Shown here one piece after another: positions 10,461 through 17,893 of a DNA stretch of 64,000 nucleotides (position 1 is its first letter; each line of letters begins with the position of its first letter). The DNA comes from Dyella sp. AtDHG13 (GTDB taxonomy: Bacteria > Pseudomonadota > Gammaproteobacteria > Xanthomonadales > Rhodanobacteraceae): the NCBI RefSeq assembly GCF_003201105.1, contig NZ_QICJ01000001.1, positions 186,001 through 250,000 on the forward strand, written 5' to 3'. Made by a program: the position numbers and the translations under genes. Below the pieces are notes generated by a model. That model worked only from the letters and a program-made list of their open reading frames with translations, was not told the DNA's origin and searched no databases.

Positions 10461-11591
10461 ATGACGACGATGGCGACACTGATGTGCAGGGCCAGCTTCT
10501 GGCTGCTGTTCTACATCTTCTTCGGCTACCCGCTGATCGCCGCGCTGTGCGGCCGGCTGATGCATCGCCCGGTGCGCAAACAGCCGGTGCTGCCCACCGT
10601 GTCCATCATCATCGTGGTGCGCGATGGCGTGCGGCATATCCGCGCCAAGCTCAAGAACCTCCGCGCGCTGGACTATCCGGCCGACTACATCGAGATCATC
10701 GTGGCCTGCGACGGCTGCAAGGACCGCACCGCCGCGCTGGTGCGCCACTCGCATGATTCGCGCGTGCGCGTGCTGGAATTCCCGGTGTCGCGCGGCAAGG
10801 CGCTGTGCCTCAACGACGCCATCGCCACCGCGCGCGGCGAGATCCTGCTGATGACGGACGTGCAGCACAAGCTGTCGCCGCTGGCGCTGCGCGAACTGGT
10901 GGGCAACCTGGGCGATCCGCAGGTGGGCGCGGTCAGCGGCAACCTGGAGCTGGAGAACGTCACCAGCACCTTCGCGCACGGCGTGAATGCGTACTGGCAC
11001 TACGAGAAATTCATCCGCCGTCAGGAAAGCCGCTGCGGTTCGGCCGTCGGCGTGTGCGCCGCGCTCTACGCCGTGCGCGCCGAACTCTACAAGCCGCTGC
11101 CGCCGGACACCCTGCTGGACGACGTGCTGGTACCGATGACGGTAGCCGCCGCCGGCCGCCGCGTGGTGTTCGAGCCGCGCGCCGTGGCCTGGGGCGAAAC
11201 CGCCCAGGCGCCGCTGGACGAACAGGCGCGGCGCATGCGCGCCATGGTGGGCTGCTTCCAGCTGATGGACGTGGCGCCGTGGCTGCTTTCGCCCGCTCGC
11301 AACCCGCTGTGGTTCCAATTCATGAGCCACAAGATGCTCCGCCTGCTCGCGCCGTGGCTGCTGCTGGCGCTGCTGCTGTCCTGCGCCTATCTCGCGCGCC
11401 ACCACCTGGCCTATGGCGCCGTGCTCGCCGCGCTGCTGGCCTGCATCGGCCTGGTCGCCGTCGAGCGCGCGCGGCCGGACGCGGGACGCTGGCTGCCGGT
11501 GCGCCTGATGGTGGCGTTCTTCTATCTCAATCTTTACGCGGCGCAGGCCTCCATCGCCTATGCGCGCAGCCGAGGGGAACAACTATGGTGA
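10461..11591 (+). CDS. Membrane-bound GT2 family glycosyltransferase
   Basis: 376 aa. An N-terminal hydrophobic segment is followed by a GT-A fold: VSIIIVVRDG start, ACDGCKDRT, a TDVQ metal-site motif, LDDV acceptor motif, and ARRMR near the QxxRW position. Two or three membrane spans follow at the C-terminus (about 300-350). This is the layout of processive or polyprenyl-linked GT2 enzymes that use a cytosolic nucleotide sugar. The ATG at 10461 is chosen because a GGGGG ribosome site sits just upstream. A GTG at 10431 overlapping the NRPS stop would add ten residues. Immediate coupling to the NRPS suggests that the peptide and glycan steps are made together. Sugar and linkage cannot be read from sequence. 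Confidence 0.9.
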   Translation: MTTMATLMCRASFWLLFYIFFGYPLIAALCGRLMHRPVRKQPVLPTVSIIIVVRDGVRHIRAKLKNLRALDYPADYIEIIVACDGCKDRTAALVRHSHDSRVRVLEFPVSRGKALCLNDAIATARGEILLMTDVQHKLSPLALRELVGNLGDPQVGAVSGNLELENVTSTFAHGVNAYWHYEKFIRRQESRCGSAVGVCAALYAVRAELYKPLPPDTLLDDVLVPMTVAAAGRRVVFEPRAVAWGETAQAPLDEQARRMRAMVGCFQLMDVAPWLLSPARNPLWFQFMSHKMLRLLAPWLLLALLLSCAYLARHHLAYGAVLAALLACIGLVAVERARPDAGRWLPVRLMVAFFYLNLYAAQASIAYARSRGEQLW

Positions 11592-12682
11592 GCCCGACCC
11601 AGCACACCGGCATCCGCGAGAAGCTGGGCGCGCTGTGCTACAACGCCGGCCTGCTGCATCCGCTGCAGAAGGTGCGCGCCTGGTGGCAGAAGGACCTGCG
11701 CATCCTCGCCTACCACCGCGTGATGCCGGTGCCCGATCCGGACCAGTACGCATTCGACATGGAGCTGATCAGCACCACGCCGGAGGAATTCCGCGAGCAG
11801 ATGCTGCTGGTGCGCGAGCGCTACCGCCCGATGCGCCTCAGCGACGTAGCCGCCGCCATCAACGCGGGCCAGCCGCTGCCGCCGGACGCGTTGGTGGTCA
11901 CCTTCGACGACGGCTACGACGACAACTACCGCATCGCCTATCCGATCCTCAAGGAGCTGGGCGTGCCCGCCACCTTCTTCATCTCCACCGGCCATATCGA
12001 CAGCGGTCGTCCCTACGCCTACGACTGGCTGGTGCACATGATCCTGATGAGCACGGCGCCGCGCCTGGACCTGCCCGAACTCGACATAAACGTGCCCATG
12101 CCCGCGACACGCGCCGAGCGCCGCGCCATGGCGGGATGCGTGCTCGACGGCATGAAGGAGATCAGCGCGCTCGCGCAGGCGGCCATGATCCATCGCCTGG
12201 AAGACGAGTGGCAGATGCCCTCCGAGCATGCGCGCCCCGCGGACTGCCGCCCCATGAGCTGGGACCAGCTGCGCGAGATGCGCGCCGCCGGGCTGGAGAT
12301 CGGTTCGCACGGCGTGAACCACTGGATGCTCTCCAAGCTGCCGCGCGAGGAACTGGAGCGCGAGGTGTTCGATTCTCGCAACGCCCTGCTGCGCGAACTC
12401 GGCCCGATGCCGCTCTTGATGTCCTACCCGGTGGGCAGCAATCGCGCGTTCGACCGGCAGGTGATCGAGGTGACGCGCGACGCCGGCTTCGACCTGGCCT
12501 GCAGCTACATCAGCGGCACCAACCCGCATCCGGCCGACAACCGCTACGCGCTCTACCGCATTGCCGTGGAGCGCTACTACGGCAAGGCCTGGTTCGCCGC
12601 GCTGCTCGCCATGCCGGGGCTGGTGGGCTATCCGACGCCGGCGCACCTTGCGTCAACGGATGATGCGCCATGTTCCCATTAA
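11585..12682 (+). CDS. NodB-type polysaccharide deacetylase
   Basis: 365 aa, overlapping the previous gene by 7 bases, with GAGGGGA upstream of its ATG. It has the carbohydrate esterase 4 fold: the metal/catalytic motif TFDDGYDD (about 103-110), a GSHGVNH second motif that supplies the two metal His, and a YPVG barrel motif. Homologous deacetylases occur in XrtA/PEP-CTERM exopolysaccharide loci, where they remove N-acetyl groups from amino sugars. No signal peptide is evident, so it may act on lipid-linked intermediates in the cytosol. Its substrate is presumably a GlcNAc- or GalNAc-like residue of this locus's glycan; that is inference. Confidence 0.9.
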   Translation: MVSPTQHTGIREKLGALCYNAGLLHPLQKVRAWWQKDLRILAYHRVMPVPDPDQYAFDMELISTTPEEFREQMLLVRERYRPMRLSDVAAAINAGQPLPPDALVVTFDDGYDDNYRIAYPILKELGVPATFFISTGHIDSGRPYAYDWLVHMILMSTAPRLDLPELDINVPMPATRAERRAMAGCVLDGMKEISALAQAAMIHRLEDEWQMPSEHARPADCRPMSWDQLREMRAAGLEIGSHGVNHWMLSKLPREELEREVFDSRNALLRELGPMPLLMSYPVGSNRAFDRQVIEVTRDAGFDLACSYISGTNPHPADNRYALYRIAVERYYGKAWFAALLAMPGLVGYPTPAHLASTDDAPCSH

Positions 12683-13935
12683 TTCTTTGCTACGTCGTAC
12701 TGACCATCGTCCGCCCGCAGGAGTACATACCGGCGCTGATCGGCGTGCCCGTGCTGCCCATCGTGCTGGCGTTGTCGTTCGCCGCGTGGATCGCCTCGGG
12801 CACGGGCCGGCCGCGCGCGCCGCAGTTTCCTATCCTGCTGGCCTTCTTCGCCGTGCTGATGGTGTCGGAAGTCGCCAACGGCTGGGTGGGCGGCGTGAAG
12901 GACCAGTTGGGCAAGTTCGGCCCCGTCGTGCTCGCGTTCTTCATGATCGCCGCCGCATGCAACACGCAGCGGCGCATCCTCACCCTCATGTCGGTGATGG
13001 TGCTGTGCGCGACCATCCTGTCCCTGCACGGCATCGGCCAGGCGCGCAGCGGCATCGGCTGGACCGACATTCCGCTGGGCGAGGATGGGCGCATCCAGTA
13101 CGTGGGCATCTTCAACGACCCGAACGATCTGGGCATGCTGTTCGTCTCCGTGTTCCCCATGGCCTGCCTGCTGCTCAAGCGCGGCAGCCCGTTCGGCAAG
13201 GCGCTCTGGCTGGGCTGCATCCTCGTCCTGCTCTACGGCGTGCGCCTTACCAACTCGCGCGGCGCGATGCTGGGCGTGCTGGTGGTCATCGGCGGCTACA
13301 TCTGGTATCGCCGCGGCGCCATCGTGGCGGGCGTGCTGGGCGCGGCGGGCCTGGCGGTGATGAAGATGCTCTCCTCGCGCATGCAGGAACTCGATGCCGG
13401 CGAGGAATCGGCCAGCGGCCGCGTGGACGCCTGGTACGAGGGGCTGCAGATGTTCAAGTCGCACCCGCTGCTCGGCGTGGGGCCCGGCAACTTCACCGAC
13501 TACAACCCGCTCACCGCGCACAACTCCTTCGTGCTGGTGCTGGCGGAAACCGGCTTCGTCGGCTACGTGCTGTGGCTGATGCTGATCGGCTACACCTTCT
13601 GGATGGTGGCGACCGTGCTGCGCCTGAAGCCCGACCCCATCACCGATCCCGAGCGCCATGCCGCATGGAGCGTGGAGCGTCCGATGGCGCTGACCCTGCT
13701 GCTGTCGCTGTGCGGCATGTTCACCTGCGCGTTCTTCCTCAGCCGCAGCTACATGATCGTGCTTTACGTGGTGCTGGCCATCGTCACCGGTTTCTACCTG
13801 GGCGCGCGCGAACGCATCGGCGGGCTGCCCTCCTTCAGCATGAACGAGAGCGGCATGCGCTGGGTGCCCGCCGCCATCGGCAGCATCGCCGGATTGTTCG
13901 TGCTGGTCAGCGTGCTGCTGAGGACGGAAGGATGA
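12670..13935 (+). CDS. Wzy / O-antigen ligase family polytopic membrane protein
   Basis: 421 aa with about 12 hydrophobic spans, overlapping the deacetylase gene by 13 bases. A FNDPNDLG loop, a NSRGAM segment and a C-terminal region with HPLLGVGPGNF...HNSFVLVLAETG match the Wzy_C/RfaL superfamily, whose members polymerise undecaprenyl-linked repeat units or ligate glycans to an acceptor in the periplasm. A related family is known as the exosortase A-associated O-glycosylation ligase. Sequence alone does not separate polymerase from ligase. As it is the only such protein in the cluster, polymerase is the simpler assignment. Confidence 0.88.
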   Translation: MFPLILCYVVLTIVRPQEYIPALIGVPVLPIVLALSFAAWIASGTGRPRAPQFPILLAFFAVLMVSEVANGWVGGVKDQLGKFGPVVLAFFMIAAACNTQRRILTLMSVMVLCATILSLHGIGQARSGIGWTDIPLGEDGRIQYVGIFNDPNDLGMLFVSVFPMACLLLKRGSPFGKALWLGCILVLLYGVRLTNSRGAMLGVLVVIGGYIWYRRGAIVAGVLGAAGLAVMKMLSSRMQELDAGEESASGRVDAWYEGLQMFKSHPLLGVGPGNFTDYNPLTAHNSFVLVLAETGFVGYVLWLMLIGYTFWMVATVLRLKPDPITDPERHAAWSVERPMALTLLLSLCGMFTCAFFLSRSYMIVLYVVLAIVTGFYLGARERIGGLPSFSMNESGMRWVPAAIGSIAGLFVLVSVLLRTEG

Positions 13936-13983
13936 AACGCCCGATGCCCTCCGTCGCGTCATGCATCCAAAAAGGTTTCCGCC

Positions 13984-15348
13984 ATGAGTGACTGGTACGA
14001 ACAGGTTTTCCGCCGCGCGCTGTATCCCGCGTATGAAACCCACTTGCGCCGGCGCAGCACGCTGTCCTGGCTGGATGCCTACGAACGCGACCAGTGGTAC
14101 TCGCCCGAAGCCATCGCCGCGCTGCAGTTCCAGCGCCTCAAGGCGCTGATCGAGCACTGCTACCGCGAGGTGCCCTACTACCGCCGGCGCTGGCGCGAGC
14201 TGGGCATCCTGCCGGAAGACATCCGCAGCATGAACGACTACGCGCGGCTGCCCGTGCTCACCAAGGCCGACATCCGCGAGAACTTCGATGACCTGCAGGC
14301 CACCTCCTGGCGCGGACGCCTGCTGTTCAAGCGCACCGGCGGCTCCACCGGCGATCCGCTGAAGCTGGGCTACACGCACGAGAGCTATGAGCGCCGCATG
14401 GCCGTGATGTGGCGCGGCTACGGCTGGGCGGGTTCGCGGCCGGGCCGCCGCACGCTGTACCTGTGGGCAGGCGCGGTAGGCACGCCGGGACGCGTGCAGC
14501 AGTTCAAGGATGGCATCTACAACACGCTGTTCGCGCGCCGCATGCTCAACAGCTTCGAGATGACCGAATCGAACCTGGTCAGCTACGCCGACGCCATCGA
14601 CCGCTACCGGCCCGCCATCATCGTCGGCTACGTGAATCCGCTGGCGCGGCTGGCCAAATGGATCGTGGACACCGGCCGCAAGGTGCATCGCCCGGACGCC
14701 GTGATCGGCGCAGCCGAGGCGTTGCATCCGCACCAGCGCGACACCATCGCCCGTGCCTTCGGCAGCCCGGTGTACAACACCTACGGTTGCCGCGAATTCA
14801 TGCTGATCGCATCGGAATGCGCGCATCACCACGGCCTGCACGTCAATGCCGACCACCTGGTGCTGGAACTGCTGGACACCGACGGCAGCCGCGTTGCCAG
14901 CGGCCCCGGCGAGGTCGCGATCACCGACCTCTCCAACTACGGCATGCCGTTCATCCGCTACCTCAACGGCGACCTGGCCACCGCATCCAACGCCTACAGC
15001 TGCCCCTGCGGACGCGGCCTGCCCCTGCTGGAACGTGTGGAAGGTCGCGTGCTCGACGCCATCCGCACGCCGGACGGCCGCATCCTGCCCGGCGAGTTCT
15101 TCCCGCACATGCTCAAGGACGTGCCGGGCCTCACGCGCTTCCAGCTGGTGCAGCGCGAGCTGCATCGGCTGGAACTTTCCATCGTGCGCGGCGACGGCTT
15201 CGACGATGCATCCATCGCCTATATCCGCCGCGAAACGGCCAAGGTGCTGGGCGATGAGGTATCGCTGGATCACCGCTTCGTCGATGACATTCCGCTCACG
15301 CGCAGCGGCAAGCACCGCGTCACGCGCTCGGAACTGACGGGAGCGTGA
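13984..15348 (+). CDS. CapK / phenylacetate-CoA ligase-like adenylate-forming enzyme
   Basis: 454 aa. The P-loop FKRTGGSTGDPLK (about 117-129), a YGCREF motif near 262 and a CPCGRG metal-binding segment near 340 place it with PaaK/CapK (coenzyme F390 synthetase-like) proteins. CapK-type proteins are common in capsule clusters and their reactions are mostly unproven. They are thought to activate a carboxylate as an acyl-AMP for amide, ester or thioester formation. Next to a PKS/NRPS with no release domain, it could supply a starter acid or attach an acyl/peptidyl group to the glycan; that is inference. The 48-bp gap before it holds no gene. Confidence 0.88.
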   Translation: MSDWYEQVFRRALYPAYETHLRRRSTLSWLDAYERDQWYSPEAIAALQFQRLKALIEHCYREVPYYRRRWRELGILPEDIRSMNDYARLPVLTKADIRENFDDLQATSWRGRLLFKRTGGSTGDPLKLGYTHESYERRMAVMWRGYGWAGSRPGRRTLYLWAGAVGTPGRVQQFKDGIYNTLFARRMLNSFEMTESNLVSYADAIDRYRPAIIVGYVNPLARLAKWIVDTGRKVHRPDAVIGAAEALHPHQRDTIARAFGSPVYNTYGCREFMLIASECAHHHGLHVNADHLVLELLDTDGSRVASGPGEVAITDLSNYGMPFIRYLNGDLATASNAYSCPCGRGLPLLERVEGRVLDAIRTPDGRILPGEFFPHMLKDVPGLTRFQLVQRELHRLELSIVRGDGFDDASIAYIRRETAKVLGDEVSLDHRFVDDIPLTRSGKHRVTRSELTGA

Positions 15349-15406
15349 TCGCCATGATCCCCGCACTTCACGTCATGCACAGCCACGCGACGAGGCGCGA
15401 AGCCCC

Positions 15407-16528
15407 GTGAACATCACCCACGTGGTCGAAAACCTCAATCGCGGCGGCCTGGAGCGCATGGTGCTCGACCTGGTGCAGCGGCAGCAGCAACAAGGGCACC
15501 GGTGCCAGGTGGTGTGCCTGTACGAAACCGGCGCGCTCGCGCACGAGCTGGATGCCGCCGGCATTCCCGTGGTGGCCTGCCACAAGGGGCGCGGCATCGA
15601 CTTGCGTGCGCTGGCGCGCGCGCGCGGCGCCATCGACCGCCATGCCACCGATATCCTGCATACGCACAACGCGGTGGCGCACTACCAGGCCGTACTGGCG
15701 TCATGCGGCCTGCATGTGCTGCGCATACTCAACACGCGCCACGGCATGGGCGCCGGCCAGCGCACCGGCCGCAAGGAATGGCTGTACCGCCGCGCACTGA
15801 CTCGCACGGACATCGTGGTGACGGTGTGCGAAGCCGCACGCCGCAGCGGCATCTCGCGCGGCATGCTGCCCCAGGACATGACGCGCGTCGTACCCAACGG
15901 CATCGCAGTCGAGCGCTTCCGCCCTGCCTCGTCCACCATGCGTCAGCAGGTGGTGCAAGCGCTGAAACTTCCAGATGACGCCTTCCTTATCGGCAATGTC
16001 GGGCGACTCAACTGGACCAAGGACCAGGCTGGCCTGATCCGCGCCTTTCGCCAGGTGCACGAACAGCACCCGAACGCCGTGCTTCTGCTGATCGGCGATG
16101 GCGAACTGCGCGCCGAACTCGAACAATGCGCCGAACGGCAAGGCGTGCGCCACGCCGTGCACTTCCTTGGCGACCGCAACGACGTGCGCGACCTGCTGCA
16201 GGGGCTGGACCTGTTCGTGCTGTCCTCCGTCAGCGAGGGCTATTCCATGGCCCTGCTGGAAGCCTGCGCCGTGGCGCTGCCCATCGTGGCCACCGACGTC
16301 GGCGGCAATGGAGAAATCGTCTACAGCGGGCGCACCGGCCAATTGGTGCCGCCGGACGATCCGGATGCGCTGGCCGAAGCGATGCTGTTGCTGTTGAACC
16401 AACCGCACCGCGCATCGGCCTATGGCCACGCGGCGCGCGCCTGGGTGGAAAAGCACGGCTCGCTGGAAGCCATGGCGGCACGCTACGAACGCCTGTACCT
16501 GGACATGGAGTGCGAGACATGCGCCTGA
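15407..16528 (+). CDS. GT4 family glycosyltransferase (GT-B fold)
   Basis: 373 aa, starting at a GTG preceded by a GAGG-like site. The N-terminal half has the glycine-rich acceptor motif NRGGLERM (about 10-17). The C-terminal half has GNVGRLNWTKD and a donor-site SEGYSMALLEA...ATDVGGN pattern typical of retaining GT4 enzymes that use nucleotide sugars. No membrane segment is seen. It is followed by a second GT4 gene overlapping by 10 bases, so the two probably add consecutive sugars to the repeat unit. Donor sugar unknown. Confidence 0.9.
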   Translation: MNITHVVENLNRGGLERMVLDLVQRQQQQGHRCQVVCLYETGALAHELDAAGIPVVACHKGRGIDLRALARARGAIDRHATDILHTHNAVAHYQAVLASCGLHVLRILNTRHGMGAGQRTGRKEWLYRRALTRTDIVVTVCEAARRSGISRGMLPQDMTRVVPNGIAVERFRPASSTMRQQVVQALKLPDDAFLIGNVGRLNWTKDQAGLIRAFRQVHEQHPNAVLLLIGDGELRAELEQCAERQGVRHAVHFLGDRNDVRDLLQGLDLFVLSSVSEGYSMALLEACAVALPIVATDVGGNGEIVYSGRTGQLVPPDDPDALAEAMLLLLNQPHRASAYGHAARAWVEKHGSLEAMAARYERLYLDMECETCA

Positions 16529-17700
16529 AGGTGCTGGTGCTCACCAACCTGTTTCCCTCGCCGTGGGATCCGCTGCGCAGCCCCTTCAATCGCCAGCAGT
16601 TCGAACGGCTAGGCAGGGAGCACGAAGTGGACGTGATCACCGCCGTCGACTTCCGCGAGCGCTTCGGCCGCAAGCGCGCGGCCTTCCGCACCGAGCACGT
16701 GAACGCCGACCAGTTCGTGTTCTTCTATCCGCCGGTGATCGGCCGCTCGCTGCACGCCGCTTTCTGGCTGGCCTCGCTGCTGGTCCAGAAGCTGCGCCGA
16801 CTGCGCCGCGCGCAGTACGACTGCATGCTGCTCAGCTGGGCCTACCCCGATGCCGCCGCGGCCTGCTGGGTGGCGCGCCATCTCGGCATTCCCTACGTGG
16901 TGAAAGTGCACGGCACCGATCTCAACGTCAAAGCCACGCAGGCGTGGCTGCGGCCACAGATCAAACAGGCGCTGCGCGGCGCCCAGGGCGTGGTGGCGGT
17001 CAGCCAGGCGCTGGCCGACAAGGCTATCGAACTGGGCGTGGACGCCTCGCGCGTGCACGTGATCTACAACGGCGTGGAGCCCAACCTGTTCCATTCCGGC
17101 TCGCGCAGCGAAGCGCGCGCCAAACTCGCCCTGCCGCAGGACGAGCGCATCCTGCTCTACGTCGGCAACCTCAAGGACACCAAAGGCTGCCTCGACCTGC
17201 TCGAAGCCTTCCCACGCGTGCTGCTTGCCCATCCCGACACCAACCTGCTCTTCGTCGGCGCCGGCCCCTGCCGCGAAACGATCCTGCAACGCAGCGCGGC
17301 GCTCGGCATCCAGGATCGCGTGCGCCTGATCGGCGCCGTGGAACACTACGCACTTGGCGACTGGTTCCGCGCCACCGACCTGCTATGCCTGCCCAGCCAC
17401 AACGAAGGCGTACCCAACGTAGTGCTGGAAGCCATGGCTTGCGGCACCCCCGTGGTCGCCACGCGCGTGGGCGGCATTCCCGAGGTGCTACCGGAACAGG
17501 CGGGCATCCTGGTGAATGCGCACGACCGCATTGGCCTCGAGGGCGCGCTGGTGGATGCGCTTGGCACGTCGTGGGATGCCAAGGTGATTGCCGCGCAGGC
17601 GAGCCGGTTTCGCTGGGATGAGAATATCCAGCGGCTGGGAGAGATTCTTGAGGCGGCAGCGATGAGTCGGACGGGGCAGGTGAAGTATTTGGCGCCGTGA
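16519..17700 (+). CDS. GT4 family glycosyltransferase
   Basis: 393 aa, with its ATG inside the previous gene. Key features: NLFPSPWDPLRSPF at the N-terminus, KVHGTDLN near 130, LLYVGNLKDTKG near 212, and the donor motif SHNEGVPNVVLEAMACG near 294 followed by ATRVGGIPEV. This is the usual retaining GT-B signature. It ends the first plus-strand run of the EPS cluster. Downstream lies a REP palindrome and then a convergent gene. Confidence 0.9.
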   Translation: MRLKVLVLTNLFPSPWDPLRSPFNRQQFERLGREHEVDVITAVDFRERFGRKRAAFRTEHVNADQFVFFYPPVIGRSLHAAFWLASLLVQKLRRLRRAQYDCMLLSWAYPDAAAACWVARHLGIPYVVKVHGTDLNVKATQAWLRPQIKQALRGAQGVVAVSQALADKAIELGVDASRVHVIYNGVEPNLFHSGSRSEARAKLALPQDERILLYVGNLKDTKGCLDLLEAFPRVLLAHPDTNLLFVGAGPCRETILQRSAALGIQDRVRLIGAVEHYALGDWFRATDLLCLPSHNEGVPNVVLEAMACGTPVVATRVGGIPEVLPEQAGILVNAHDRIGLEGALVDALGTSWDAKVIAAQASRFRWDENIQRLGEILEAAAMSRTGQVKYLAP

Positions 17701-17774
17701 GAGGGCGAGAATCGTTGTGCTCGGTTGTCGTGCGGCGAGCTCTTACGACCTGGCCTCACCGTTTCATTCTTCAG

Positions 17775-17804
17775 CCGTCGTCCCGGCTCAGGCCGGGATG
17801 ACGG
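17775..17804. repeat. REP-like palindrome between convergent genes
   Basis: An imperfect 30-base palindrome (ccgtcgtcccggctcagg...gatgacgg) followed by TTCTTTTGA, preceded by 'cgtttcattctt'. The same core with the same flanks recurs at 25414, 25933, 25996, 26350, 52616, 53229 and 53699. It sits in the 193-bp gap between the ends of the GT4 gene and the oppositely oriented fusion gene. A transcription-end or nucleoid-binding role is inference. Confidence 0.75.
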
Positions 17805-17893
17805 TTCTTTTGATAGGGCGAGGCCAGGGTGCGCCCTCGCCGCTCTAAAGGCCGTGACAGACAATCAAGGAAAACCGCCGAACACAGCCCCCC

